From: Dyella halodurans
Lineage (GTDB): Bacteria; Pseudomonadota; Gammaproteobacteria; Xanthomonadales; Rhodanobacteraceae
Assembly (NCBI RefSeq): GCF_026283925.1
Contig: NZ_JAPDPF010000005.1
Coordinates: 186,001 to 250,000, forward strand
Reading direction: 5' to 3'
Length of the DNA: 64,000 bases
Below are positions 35,207 through 44,261 of the stretch, one piece after another. The notes below the pieces were generated by a model. It saw nothing but the letters and a program-made list of their open reading frames with translations, did no database searches and was not told where the DNA came from. The position numbers were made by a program, and so were the translations under genes. The first letter of the stretch is position 1; every line of letters begins with the position of its first letter.

Positions 35207-36244
35207 TCAAGGAACGCCCGATAGGCGCTGCGCCAATTCGACGCTGCGTGGTGCGGCAAGTCCCCCGTAATGCGTGTCGATCTGGTCGAGCAATTGCCTT
35301 GCCGGCCCGCTTGCGCCGCTGGCGATCAGGCCTTGGGCCTGGTCGAGCTGCTGGCTGAGCAGGCTGTCCATGCTGGCACGGCAGCTGGCGAGTTTGCCCG
35401 GTTCCGCGCTCCGATGCACGGCGAGCGACTTCAGCGCTCGTTCCAGCGACGAGCCATCGGCCAGTTCGTGCCCGGTCCAGGGCATGGTCTGGTTGTCGAC
35501 ATCGAACACGCACCAGGTCCGCAGCGATTGCCGGCTTCGCTGGTCGGCATCCTCGTGGAAGACATCGCGCTCACCGGTGAGGTAGACCAGGCGCGTCGAT
35601 TCCTGGAACCGGTAGAGCAGGTCACGCGGCGGACTGGGGATCTGTTCGCCGATGACATCGCTGCCGGCATCGAGCAGGGCGCCGCGGAACAGGTCGGGAT
35701 AACCGAGGGCCAGGCGCAGGGCTACGCGGGAGCCGCCGGAAAAGCCGCCGATGAAAACCCGGGCTGGGTCGACGTGGTAGCGCGACATGACATTGTGTGC
35801 GGCCAGCAGTGCGAGCGGATCGCGTCGGTCGAGCACATTCGCATCGTTGCCGGCGTTGGCCGCGCTGACCAGGATCACGCCCAGGCGCTCCAGCGCCGGT
35901 ATCCAGCGCGGCGGGATTTCGGCCTGCGGCCAGGGCGGCACGAACACCAGCAAGGCGTAACCCGCGGCTGGTTCGCGGGCGGGTACATACAGGGCAAAGT
36001 GTTCCCGCGCCAGATCGATCGGCTGCTCGCTGATGCCCACATGCGTTGCAGCGGCCTGGTGCTGCAGGCGCAGCACATTCAAAGGGCTTACCAGACGGCG
36101 CGCCAGTTCCGCGCTGCTCGCATAGGTCGAGTACTCGGTAAACGTCACATCGCCAAGCAGGCCCGTCTTTGCGGCGGCAGCGTCCCCTGCGGCCACCGTC
36201 AACGGCAGCAGCGTGCCCAGGGCAAGCAGGTGACGCCAGATCAT
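35207..36244 (-). CDS. Exported alpha/beta hydrolase (esterase/PHB-depolymerase-like)
   Basis: 345 residues with a signal peptide (MIWRHLLALGTLLPLTVAAG). The hydrolase core contains VFVPPWPQAEIPP in the place of the oxyanion loop, and the nucleophile elbow GGFSGGSRVAL preceded by YHVDPARVFI, the usual arrangement in PHB-depolymerase/feruloyl-esterase-like proteins. A candidate acid/His region follows (YLTGERDVFHEDAD and MPWTGHELADG). The C-terminal ~60 residues form a helical tail. Substrate unknown. It lies next to the xylan island, so a feruloyl or acetyl esterase role is conceivable, but no operator links it. Confidence 0.7.
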   Translation of the reverse strand: MIWRHLLALGTLLPLTVAAGDAAAAKTGLLGDVTFTEYSTYASSAELARRLVSPLNVLRLQHQAAATHVGISEQPIDLAREHFALYVPAREPAAGYALLVFVPPWPQAEIPPRWIPALERLGVILVSAANAGNDANVLDRRDPLALLAAHNVMSRYHVDPARVFIGGFSGGSRVALRLALGYPDLFRGALLDAGSDVIGEQIPSPPRDLLYRFQESTRLVYLTGERDVFHEDADQRSRQSLRTWCVFDVDNQTMPWTGHELADGSSLERALKSLAVHRSAEPGKLASCRASMDSLLSQQLDQAQGLIASGASGPARQLLDQIDTHYGGLAAPRSVELAQRLSGVP

Positions 36245-36418
36245 CCGTGCAGGCTAGCATCGGCTGCCGGGTCAGTGATCGCCCCGCGGGTCCAGCAAAT
36301 CCATCAAGCCTGCCGAGCCCCCGCCCGCCGCCGCGCCACGGCGCAGGGAGTCACCCGCGGGAGCTACGTTGCCGCAGGCCGTTCCCCCGAGGTCGCGACT
36401 TGGACGCCAAGATCGCCA

Positions 36419-37747
36419 TCAAGGTGTTTGCGCTGTTTTTGCGGGTCCCGGCGCAGGCCTGGGATAGCTCACCTGGCTGGCGCCGTACGGTGCATGCCAC
36501 TGGCCCAGCGCGTAGTCGATGGTCATGCGCATATAGCCTTCCGAGTAGCGAGTGGAAAGGCGCGAGCCATCCGCCTGCAGTTGGAATTCGGTCATGCCGT
36601 GCTCGGCATGCGGGAACAAAGCGGTGGTGATGGGCAGGCCCTGGGCCTGCAGCGACTTCAGGCGGCGCAAGGTCTCCCCGCTCGGCGCGTCGATATCGTC
36701 CTCGCCCAGCATCCACAGTTGCGGGGTCGTGAGCTTGCGAAGCACCGCCATCGAGTCGTAATGCCAGGGCGTATGGAACATGAAGGCCTTGCCCTTCTCG
36801 CGAACCTCGTCGGCGCTATACGGCAGCACCAGATAGCTGAAGTCGCCGCGCACATCCTTGTACCAGGGCTCGTTGCGGTACTTGTTGCGCGCTGCATCGA
36901 GCTGCTCGTAGCCCTGGGTCAGCTGGCTGGACAGGATCAGCCCGATCGCATCGGAGATTTCCCATGCCTTGTCGATGGTGGCCTGGTCATAGCCCTTGAG
37001 GCGAAGCTGGAAGGCCACCGCCTCGCGGTCCTCTTCCAGCGGCGAAATGGCGAGTCCATAACCGACCATCACGAAGTCGACCCTGGTACGCGTGGCGGCC
37101 AGTGGTGCCACCCAGCCGCCCTGGCTGCCGCCGCGGAAGCCGACGCGTCCGGCACGCGCACCGGCCAGCGCGCGTGCTTCCTTGACGGCCGCCACCGCAT
37201 CGTTGGCGAGCACGCTGTAATCCTGCGTATAGGTGCCGTCCGAACCGCCAGTGCCGCGCTTGTCGTAGACAAAGGCACCGACGCCCTCCGCCGGCAGCTG
37301 GCGCTGCATGTGGTCATCGATGCGCGCGGAGTCGTGCTCGGAGCCGTGGATCAGCACCACGATCGGCACCTTGGCCTTGCCTTCGGGAAGGATCAAGCGA
37401 CCGACCAGCCGGGTGCCGCCTTCGCCCTTGAACTCCACCTCCTGCACGTCGAAGTGGATGCGCTGGCCGGCCATGCCGCCGAACGTGATGCCACCCTTGG
37501 CGCAGTCGGTGAAGCTCACGTCCTTGCCATCGGGGCGGGGCGTCCAGCCGGCGGTGCTGGTCCACACATCGTTTTGGCCATGGGTCAGCTTGCCCGTGGT
37601 GCCGTCGATGCGGCGCCAGCGCAGGGCGCCGTCATCGCCGGGCGCAATGTCCAGCGAGCTCCCGTCGGCCATTCGATAGGCCCCAACGTGACAGTCGATA
37701 CTGGGCTGGGCGCTGCTGAGCAGGGTGGCTAACAGTAGGGATAGCAT
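36419..37747 (-). CDS. Exported alpha/beta hydrolase (serine peptidase S9/DLH-like)
   Basis: 442 residues from the ATG at 37747 (MLSLLLATLLSSAQPS is a short signal peptide). Residues ~20-110 form a small beta domain. The hydrolase domain has the oxyanion motif VLIHGSEHDSAR, nucleophile Ser208 in GFRGGSQGGW, a late LGEDDIDAPS Asp and HAEHGMTEF His. This layout matches periplasmic hydrolases annotated as dienelactone-hydrolase or S9-like, often of unknown substrate. It is the same strand as the preceding esterase but 174 bases apart. Confidence 0.72.
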   Translation of the reverse strand: MLSLLLATLLSSAQPSIDCHVGAYRMADGSSLDIAPGDDGALRWRRIDGTTGKLTHGQNDVWTSTAGWTPRPDGKDVSFTDCAKGGITFGGMAGQRIHFDVQEVEFKGEGGTRLVGRLILPEGKAKVPIVVLIHGSEHDSARIDDHMQRQLPAEGVGAFVYDKRGTGGSDGTYTQDYSVLANDAVAAVKEARALAGARAGRVGFRGGSQGGWVAPLAATRTRVDFVMVGYGLAISPLEEDREAVAFQLRLKGYDQATIDKAWEISDAIGLILSSQLTQGYEQLDAARNKYRNEPWYKDVRGDFSYLVLPYSADEVREKGKAFMFHTPWHYDSMAVLRKLTTPQLWMLGEDDIDAPSGETLRRLKSLQAQGLPITTALFPHAEHGMTEFQLQADGSRLSTRYSEGYMRMTIDYALGQWHAPYGASQVSYPRPAPGPAKTAQTP

Positions 37748-37994
37748 GCGCGTCCGCTGCGTGGCGTGGGTGATGATGACCGTAGCACCGGCATGCGACG
37801 GGGCCATTGGCCGCAAGTCATGCACGGCCACAAGTCATGGTTTGCGCCATGCTGGCGCAAAGGCGATGGTGGAGGGAGATTCATCAGGTGTGCGGTCGCC
37901 GCGTGGCATCCATGAATCGGCGTGCCGCTGATGCAGGATCGTCAGATGGGTCGCGCCGCCTCGGCGTCATGAAACCAATCACAAAGGTTTGGCC

Positions 37995-39101
37995 ATGCTT
38001 CGTCTAAGCTGTTTGTTGGTATTCGCTGCAGGCATGTTGGTCATGGCCCCTGATGGGCAGACGAAGGAAGCGCCGATTGCCACGCGCGTGCTGGTGATCG
38101 GGCATCGAGGCGCGAGTGCCTTGCGGCCGGAACACACGCTGGCTTCCTATGCCAAGGCGATTGCCGATGGGGCCGATTTCATCGAGCCGGACCTGGTGAT
38201 GACACGCGACGGCGTGCTGGTCGCTCGCCACGAGAACGAAATCAGCGGCACCACCGACGTTGCGCAGCATCCCGAGTTCGCCGCGCGCAAAACCACCAGG
38301 ACCATCGATGGCCATGCAATCACCGGCTGGTTCACCGAAGACTTCATGCTGGACGAGCTGAAGATGCTACGTGCACGCGAACGCCTGCCAGCGTTTCGCA
38401 GCACGGCTTATGACGGCCAGTTCCAGATTCCCACCCTGGACGAAATCATCGATTTCGTCGCCAGCGAAGCGGCCACCAGCGGGCGCATGATCGGCATCAT
38501 TCCTGAAATCAAGCACGGCACGTATTTCCAGCAGATCGGCCTGCCCATGGAAGATCGCGTGCTGGCGACGCTTGCCGCGCACGCTTACACGCGCACCGCG
38601 CCGGTGGAGATCCAGTCGTTCGAGGTCGCCAACCTGCGCTATCTGCGCCATAAGCTGGGCAAGACCCATCCGAATATCCGCCTGCTGCAGCTGATCGATG
38701 AAGCGACTGCGCATCCCTACGATGTCGCCGCCGCGGGCGGCAAGCTGAGCTATGGCGACATGATCACGCCGGCAGGCCTGCACGAGATCGCCAGCTATGC
38801 CGATGCGATTGGCCCGAACATCCGCGCCATCATCCCGCTCGCTGCCGATGGCACGCTGGGCGCGCCAACCCCGCTGGTGCGCGATGCGCATGCCGCGAAG
38901 CTGGAAGTGCACGCGTATACGTTCCGCCCGGAAAACCACTACCAGGCCAGGAACTTCTGGCAGGGCAATGACCCGAACACTTTCAACGAGGCCGGCTCCG
39001 TGGCCGAGATACGCGCTTACCTCGATGCAGGGATCGATGCCTTCTTCACTGATGATCCGGCTCTGGGCCGCCGCGCCATCGACGGCCGCCAGGCGCTATA
39101 A
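37995..39101 (+). CDS. Glycerophosphodiester phosphodiesterase, GlpQ type, exported
   Basis: 368 residues from the ATG at 37995, with AAAGG ~8 bases before it. Signal peptide MLRLSCLLVFAAGMLVMAPD. GDPD motifs: VIGHRGASALRPEHTLASY with the catalytic His/Arg, then FIEPDLVMTRDGVLVARHE with metal-binding Glu/Asp and second His, as in E. coli GlpQ; the C-terminal FFTDDPALGR ends the barrel. It hydrolyses glycerophosphodiesters to glycerol-3-phosphate plus an alcohol in the periplasm. Followed 51 bases later by an NPP-type phosphodiesterase, so lipid-derived phosphodiesters may be the common theme. Confidence 0.92.
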   Translation: MLRLSCLLVFAAGMLVMAPDGQTKEAPIATRVLVIGHRGASALRPEHTLASYAKAIADGADFIEPDLVMTRDGVLVARHENEISGTTDVAQHPEFAARKTTRTIDGHAITGWFTEDFMLDELKMLRARERLPAFRSTAYDGQFQIPTLDEIIDFVASEAATSGRMIGIIPEIKHGTYFQQIGLPMEDRVLATLAAHAYTRTAPVEIQSFEVANLRYLRHKLGKTHPNIRLLQLIDEATAHPYDVAAAGGKLSYGDMITPAGLHEIASYADAIGPNIRAIIPLAADGTLGAPTPLVRDAHAAKLEVHAYTFRPENHYQARNFWQGNDPNTFNEAGSVAEIRAYLDAGIDAFFTDDPALGRRAIDGRQAL

Positions 39102-39152
39102 GATGGCTGCCGCGACGGGTCACGACACCATCTCTCCTGCTGGGATCCTCTT

Positions 39153-40481
39153 ATGCGTAGCGCCATGCGTCGTATTGCCGGCACCCTATTGGCACTCGGT
39201 CTGGCCGTGCCCGTGGCGGCGGCCCCGGTCGTGCTCATTTCCATTGACGGCCTGCGACCGGTCGACGTACTGGACGCGCAACATCGCGGCCTGAAGATCC
39301 CGAACCTGCAGAGCTTCATCACGCAGGGCGCCTATGCGCAAAGCGTGCGCGGCGTGCTGCCCACGACCACCTACCCCAGCCACGCCACCCTGATGACGGG
39401 CGTATCACCGGGCAAGCATGGCATTGGTGGCAACCTCACGTTTGATCCGTACAGCAAGAACCAGCGGGGATGGGACTGGTACGCCAGCGATATCAAGGTG
39501 CCCACCTTGTGGGATGCCGCTCACGACGCGGGCTTGAGCACGGCCAACGTGCACTGGCCGGTGAGCGTGGGCGCGCAGGTGGACTGGAACCTGCCGCAAA
39601 TATGGCGCACCGGTACAGCCGATGACCGCAAGCTGCTGGCTGCGCTGGCTACCCCGGGCCTGTTGCCAGCTCTGGAGGCGCGGCTCGGCCCCTATGCCAA
39701 TGGCATTGACGAGAACCTGGCCGCCGACCAGACGCGTGCGCGCTTCGCCGTCGCGCTGCTGGAAGCGCGCAAGCCTGATTTCATGACGGTCTATCTCACC
39801 GCGCTCGACCACCAGCAACACGAGAGCGGGCCAGATACGCCACCATCGCGCGCCGTGCTGGAACAGATCGACGTGCTGGTGGGCAATCTGATGCAGGCAT
39901 CACGACGCGTGCATCCTGATGGTGTGATCGCGGTGGTATCCGATCACGGCTTTTCGCCCGTACAGAGCGATGTGAATCTCTACGCGCCCTTTGTCCAGGC
40001 CGGGCTGGTCACGTTGAAGGAAGGCGTGGTGGCCGACTGGCAGGCGATGCCGTGGAACGATGGCGGCAGTGCCGCGATTGTGCTGCGTGATCCAGCCAAT
40101 GCCACGGTGCACGGGAAAGTGGCCGCCTTGCTCGCTCAGTTGGGGCGCGATCCGGCCTACGGCATCGACCACGTGATCGACAAGGCGGACGTGCTCAGGC
40201 AAGGCGGCACCCCGCAAGCCGAATGGTTCGTGCTGTTCAAGCCAGGCTACGAGATGGGCTCGAAGCTCGATGCGCCGATGCTGTCGCCAAGCCCTTATCG
40301 CGGCGAGCACGGCTACGATCCGGCGCTTCCGCAGATGCGCGCCACCTTCCTGATCGAAGGCAAGGGGATCAAGGCGGGCAAGAACCTGGGCGAGATCGAC
40401 ATGCGCGACGTGGCCCCGACGATTGCCCACGTGCTTGGTGTGAAACTGCCGCAGGCGGAAGGCAAGTCGCTGCTGCCCTGA
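39153..40481 (+). CDS. Exported NPP-type nucleotide pyrophosphatase/phosphodiesterase
   Basis: 442 residues with a signal peptide (MRSAMRRIAGTLLALGLAVP). Alkaline-phosphatase-superfamily fold of the ectonucleotide pyrophosphatase/phosphodiesterase group: metal Asp32 in ISIDGLRP, nucleophile Thr73 in LPTTTYPSHATLMTG, LTALDHQQHESGP, VVSDHGFSP and the late EHGYDP. Depending on the member these enzymes cleave nucleotide phosphodiesters, lysophospholipids or glycerophosphocholine. Substrate cannot be read here. Its place directly after a GlpQ-type enzyme and before two ether-lipid enzymes favours a lipid-head-group role, as an inference. Confidence 0.88.
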   Translation: MRSAMRRIAGTLLALGLAVPVAAAPVVLISIDGLRPVDVLDAQHRGLKIPNLQSFITQGAYAQSVRGVLPTTTYPSHATLMTGVSPGKHGIGGNLTFDPYSKNQRGWDWYASDIKVPTLWDAAHDAGLSTANVHWPVSVGAQVDWNLPQIWRTGTADDRKLLAALATPGLLPALEARLGPYANGIDENLAADQTRARFAVALLEARKPDFMTVYLTALDHQQHESGPDTPPSRAVLEQIDVLVGNLMQASRRVHPDGVIAVVSDHGFSPVQSDVNLYAPFVQAGLVTLKEGVVADWQAMPWNDGGSAAIVLRDPANATVHGKVAALLAQLGRDPAYGIDHVIDKADVLRQGGTPQAEWFVLFKPGYEMGSKLDAPMLSPSPYRGEHGYDPALPQMRATFLIEGKGIKAGKNLGEIDMRDVAPTIAHVLGVKLPQAEGKSLLP

Positions 40482-40522
40482 AGCGTGTCCAAGGCCTCTG
40501 CAGCGGCTACGGCATGCTCGTT

Positions 40523-40550
40523 CCTCATCCCCGCGAACGCCGGGATGAGG
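40523..40550. repeat. Small CATCCCCGCG-type intergenic hairpin
   Basis: CCTCATCCC (40523-40531) pairs with GGGATGAGG (40542-40550) after the NPP gene stop. It belongs to the same CATCCCCGCG family seen near 12666. No T-run follows. Confidence 0.5.
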
Positions 40551-40637
40551 CATGGGAAGGCGAGCGAACTCGTGCCGGTCACGGAAATCTTCAACAGGCT
40601 CTAAGATCGCGGCTCTACCCGGGCACAGGGGCCGTGC

Positions 40638-41366
40638 ATGTCCTATCCGTCCATCGCCGACAAGGCGACTTCATTCCGCCGGCCGGGTCTGCCGGTGGGG
40701 TTGCTGGCGTTCGGGGCCATCCTCGGTGCCGTGCTGGCCGGTCCGCTTGCTGCCGACGGCTGGCAATGGCTGCACTGGATCTGCAAGCCGTTGACCACCG
40801 TGCTGATCGCGTGGACCGCATGGCGAATGGCGCCGCCGCTGTCGGAGCGCTACCGGCGCTGGATCGTCATCGGCATGTTGTTCTCGCTGGTTGGCGATAT
40901 TTTCCTGATGCTGCCGCAGGACGCCTTCGTCCCTGGCCTGGTGGCCTTCCTGTTCGCGCACGTCTGCTTTATCCGGGCCGTGCTGGACGATGCGCGCTTT
41001 GCAGCGCGGCCATGGGCCCTGCTGGTCTGCCTGGCGTATGCGGCGCTCAACCTGTGGCTGCTGTGGCCGTCGCTGCCGCCGGCGCTGTATGCCCCGGTGG
41101 TGGTTTATGTGGTGGTGCTGGCTTGCATGGCCGGCCAGGCGGCGTCTCGCGCCTGGTGGCACGCCGGGGACGCGCTGGCCGTCCCGGCCCGTTGGGCGGC
41201 GGCAGGCGCGCTGCTGTTCATGCTCAGCGATACACTGATTGCCTGGAACCGGTTCCGCCTGGCCATCCCATGGGCGGCCTTGTGGATACTGGCCACGTAC
41301 TATGCGGCGCTGTGGTGTCTGGCGCGATCGATACAACGGGTGAGCGGGGCGGGTAGGCACGCGTGA
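40638..41366 (+). CDS. Lysoplasmalogenase (YhhN/TMEM86 family)
   Basis: 242 residues with about eight membrane helices. Family markers are KPLTTVLIAW, SLVGDIFLMLP and the late MLSDTLIAWNRF, which hold the conserved acidic and Asn residues. Enzymes of this family hydrolyse the vinyl-ether bond of lysoplasmalogens to an aldehyde and a glycerophospho-base in the inner membrane. It overlaps the next gene by 4 bases, so the two are coupled. Confidence 0.88.
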   Translation: MSYPSIADKATSFRRPGLPVGLLAFGAILGAVLAGPLAADGWQWLHWICKPLTTVLIAWTAWRMAPPLSERYRRWIVIGMLFSLVGDIFLMLPQDAFVPGLVAFLFAHVCFIRAVLDDARFAARPWALLVCLAYAALNLWLLWPSLPPALYAPVVVYVVVLACMAGQAASRAWWHAGDALAVPARWAAAGALLFMLSDTLIAWNRFRLAIPWAALWILATYYAALWCLARSIQRVSGAGRHA

Positions 41367-42631
41367 ATACGCAGGAAATCATCATTACCTGGGCCACCCC
41401 GGTGTTCTTTGCGCTGATCGCGCTGGAACTGCTGGTGGCGAAGCTGCGTGGGCGCGTGGTCTATCACAGCAGCGACGCCATCAACAGCCTCGGCCTGGGC
41501 GTGATTTCGCAGATCGCGGCGGTCTTCAGCAAGCTGCTGACGCTGGGTATCTATGCTTGGTGCGTGCAGCACTTCGCGGTGTTCGCGCTGCCGGCGAACA
41601 GCATCTGGGTCTGGATCAGCGCCTTGCTGCTGTACGACTTTTGCTACTACTGGCTGCATCGCTGCGGCCATGAAGTGAACATCCTCTGGGCCGCACACGT
41701 GGTGCATCACCAGAGCGAGGACTACAACCTGAGCACCGCGCTGCGCCAGACCGGCAGCGGCGTGTTGCTGGGCTGGCTGTTCTACCTGCCAATGGCGGTC
41801 ATCGGCTATCCGCTGGAAGTGTTCGTGGTGGTCGCGCTGATCGACCTGCTGTACCAGTTCTGGGTACACACCGAACTGGTCGGGCGGCTGGGCTGGTTCG
41901 ATCGCGTGTTCTGTTCGCCATCCAACCATCGCGCGCATCATGCGGTGAACGATCGCTACCTCGATCGCAACTACGGCGGCATCCTCATCATCTGGGATCG
42001 CCTGTTCGGCAGCTTTGTCGAGGAAGACGACACCGATCCGCCGATCTATGGCACGCGCTCGCCGCTGCGCAGCTGGAACCCCCTGTGGGCGAACGCCGAG
42101 GTGTATTGGGCCACCTTGAAGGACGCCTGGCATGCGCGTCGCTGGCGCGACAAGCTGTTGATCTGGCTGAAGCCACCGGGCTGGCGACCGGCCGATGTGG
42201 CCGAGCGATTCCCCAAGCCGGCGTTCGACATCCAGCGCGAGCGCTATGCGCCCCAGCTATCGCGCGGCCTGGTCATCTACAGCCTGGTGCAGTTCGCCTT
42301 GCTGCTGGGGATGGGCGTGCAGTTCCTTGACCTGGCCAAGCACTTGCCGGCTTTGTCGCTGATCGGCTACGCCATCTTCCTCCTGCTGAGCCTGTATGCG
42401 CTGGGGGCGCTGACCGAAGGGCATCGCGGCGGCGTGGGGCTGGAACTGGCGCGACTGCTCGCCACCGCGGCCATCCCGCTGTTCACCGGCGGCTGGTTTG
42501 GCGTCGCCCATCTGGACATGCGCATCGTCGGTGCGCTGGTGGCCATTCCTGTACTCAGTGCGCTCGTCCTGGGTTGGCTGAGCCTGGGTACGCACGGGCA
42601 GGCAGGCAGCGGCAAGACTATCCCCGGGTGA
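41363..42631 (+). CDS. Alkylglycerol-monooxygenase-like di-iron membrane hydroxylase (sterol desaturase family)
   Basis: 422 residues starting with GTG in a GTGA overlap with the lysoplasmalogenase gene. The three His clusters of the fatty-acid-hydroxylase superfamily are present: HRCGH, HVVHH and NHRAHH. The context ILWAAHVVHHQSEDYNLST and then ALRQ is the form seen in alkylglycerol monooxygenase (TMEM195) rather than in sterol desaturases. Four further hydrophobic helices form the C-terminal third, which is also AGMO-like. AGMO cleaves the ether bond of alkylglycerols using O2 and tetrahydrobiopterin. Pairing with lysoplasmalogenase supports a role in ether-lipid breakdown. Confidence 0.82.
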   Translation: MNTQEIIITWATPVFFALIALELLVAKLRGRVVYHSSDAINSLGLGVISQIAAVFSKLLTLGIYAWCVQHFAVFALPANSIWVWISALLLYDFCYYWLHRCGHEVNILWAAHVVHHQSEDYNLSTALRQTGSGVLLGWLFYLPMAVIGYPLEVFVVVALIDLLYQFWVHTELVGRLGWFDRVFCSPSNHRAHHAVNDRYLDRNYGGILIIWDRLFGSFVEEDDTDPPIYGTRSPLRSWNPLWANAEVYWATLKDAWHARRWRDKLLIWLKPPGWRPADVAERFPKPAFDIQRERYAPQLSRGLVIYSLVQFALLLGMGVQFLDLAKHLPALSLIGYAIFLLLSLYALGALTEGHRGGVGLELARLLATAAIPLFTGGWFGVAHLDMRIVGALVAIPVLSALVLGWLSLGTHGQAGSGKTIPG

Positions 42632-42716
42632 GCTTCGGCGGGGCCTCGCGCAGCTGCAGCATGGCAGCGGCAGGGGCATTCGCTATGATCGCGGCTCGCT
42701 TCCCGGGGATGACTAG

Positions 42717-44153
42717 ATGAGTTTCTTGAGCAAGTTGATACGCCACAAGCCTGTGGAGCTGTTGCAGGCGGAGGCGGGCAAGCGCGGTGATTTCCGCCGC
42801 GTGCTGGGTCTTTGGCAACTCACCGCGATCGGCATCGGCGGCATCATTGGCGTGGGTGTGTTCGTGCTGGCGGGCCAGCAGGCGGCGATCAACGCGGGTC
42901 CGGCGGTGGCCTTGTCCTTTCTCATCGCGGGCATCGCCAGCGCGGCGGCGGCACTCTGCTACGCCGAGTTCGCCGGCATGATTCCCGTCACCGGCAGCGC
43001 CTACACCTACGGTTATGCCGTGCTCGGCGAGCTGGCCGCCTGGCTGATCGGCTGGGATCTGCTGCTCGAATATGCGCTGATCGTGGCGGTGGTGGCGATC
43101 GGTTGGTCCGGCTATGTGCAATCGGCACTGGCCAGTATGGGTTGCCACCTGCCGGTATGGGCGCAAGGCGCCATCGGCACCGGCGAAGGGCACGTGTTCA
43201 ACGTCGTCGCCGCCGTGGTGACCCTGGGTGTGTCGGCGCTGCTGATTTTCCGCACCGAATGGGGTGCGCGCTTCAATACGCTGGTGGTGGCGATCAAGGT
43301 GGCCGCCGTGGCGCTGGTGATCGGCGTCGGTGCGTTCTACGTCAATCCGGCCAATTGGGTGCCCTTCATTCCCGAGCGCGTGATGGGTCCCGATGGCGTG
43401 GGTCATTTCGGTTTCCAGGGCGTCGCTTCGGCGGCTGCCGTGGTGTTCTTCGCGGTCTTCGGCTACGACACGCTCACCACGGCGGCCGAGGAGTCGAAGA
43501 ATCCCCAGCGCGATCTGCCGCGTGCGGTGCTGCTGTCGCTGGGCATCTCGATGACGATGTACCTGGCGGTATCGATGGTGCTTACTGGCATCGCCCACTA
43601 CACCACGCTGAAGACCGACGCTCCGGTGGCCGATGCGTTCAAGGGCCTGGGCCTGCACTGGGTGGCCTTGACGGTTTCGGTGTCGGCGGTGTTTGGCCTG
43701 ATCAGCGTGCTGTTCGCCTTCATGCTGGGCGCCACGCGCATCTGGTTTGCGCTCGCCCGCGATGGCCTGCTGCCGGGCTGGTTCGCCAAGGTGCATCCGC
43801 GCTACGGCACGCCGCACCGGCCCACCATCGTGTTGGGCGTGTTCACCGCGCTGGTGGCAGGCCTGTTGCCGATCGAGGAAGTGGCCAAGCTGGTGAACAT
43901 CGGCGTGCTGTCGGCCTTTATCGTGATCTGTTCCTCGGTGATCCTGCTGCGCATCCGCAAGCCGGACCTGCACCGCAACTTCCGCACGCCGCTGGTGCCG
44001 CTGATTCCGCTGATCGGTATCGCGTTCTCGATCTGGCTGCTGGCGGAGCTGCCGGCGATCACCTGGAAGGTCTTCCTGATCTGGGTGAGCCTGGGCCTGG
44101 TGGTCTATTTCACTTACGGCATGCACCACAGCAAGCTGGAAAAGACCTCGTAA
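42717..44153 (+). CDS. APC-family amino acid permease (cationic amino acid transporter type)
   Basis: 478 residues, 12 or more membrane helices. The first helix AIGIGGIIGVGVFVLAGQQA carries the GxG(I)IG substrate-binding motif. MIPVTGSAYTYGY, FFAVFGYDTLTTAAEESKNP and the ALARDGLLPGWFAKVHPRYG loop are typical of the CAT/YfnA-like branch of the APC superfamily. Imports an amino acid; which one is not visible. Single gene with its own intrinsic terminator 57 bases beyond the stop. Confidence 0.9.
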   Translation: MSFLSKLIRHKPVELLQAEAGKRGDFRRVLGLWQLTAIGIGGIIGVGVFVLAGQQAAINAGPAVALSFLIAGIASAAAALCYAEFAGMIPVTGSAYTYGYAVLGELAAWLIGWDLLLEYALIVAVVAIGWSGYVQSALASMGCHLPVWAQGAIGTGEGHVFNVVAAVVTLGVSALLIFRTEWGARFNTLVVAIKVAAVALVIGVGAFYVNPANWVPFIPERVMGPDGVGHFGFQGVASAAAVVFFAVFGYDTLTTAAEESKNPQRDLPRAVLLSLGISMTMYLAVSMVLTGIAHYTTLKTDAPVADAFKGLGLHWVALTVSVSAVFGLISVLFAFMLGATRIWFALARDGLLPGWFAKVHPRYGTPHRPTIVLGVFTALVAGLLPIEEVAKLVNIGVLSAFIVICSSVILLRIRKPDLHRNFRTPLVPLIPLIGIAFSIWLLAELPAITWKVFLIWVSLGLVVYFTYGMHHSKLEKTS

Positions 44154-44209
44154 CGATGTTGTAGGAGCGCATCCCGGGAAATGCGGGGTGCGGCGAGCCT
44201 TCCGCGCAT

Positions 44210-44241
44210 AAAAAAACGGCCGCTGATGCGGCCGTTTTTTT
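44210..44241. terminator. Bidirectional intrinsic terminator
   Basis: A-run, then AACGGCCGC, loop TGAT, GCGGCCGTT, then an eight-T run. The A-run in front makes it work for both the permease (plus) and the outer-membrane protein gene (minus), which converge here. Confidence 0.92.
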
Positions 44242-44261
44242 TGCTGCAGTGTGCGCAAAAC

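Noticed and set aside
1-42631. Functional link between folE at the window start and the biopterin-dependent hydroxylase at 41363
   Set aside because: They are 41 kb apart, and folE is a housekeeping folate gene; no sequence evidence joins them.
42618-44258. A 546-codon minus-strand frame opposite the amino acid permease
   Set aside because: His/Gln/Arg-rich low-complexity protein that is the shadow of a clear membrane transporter gene.
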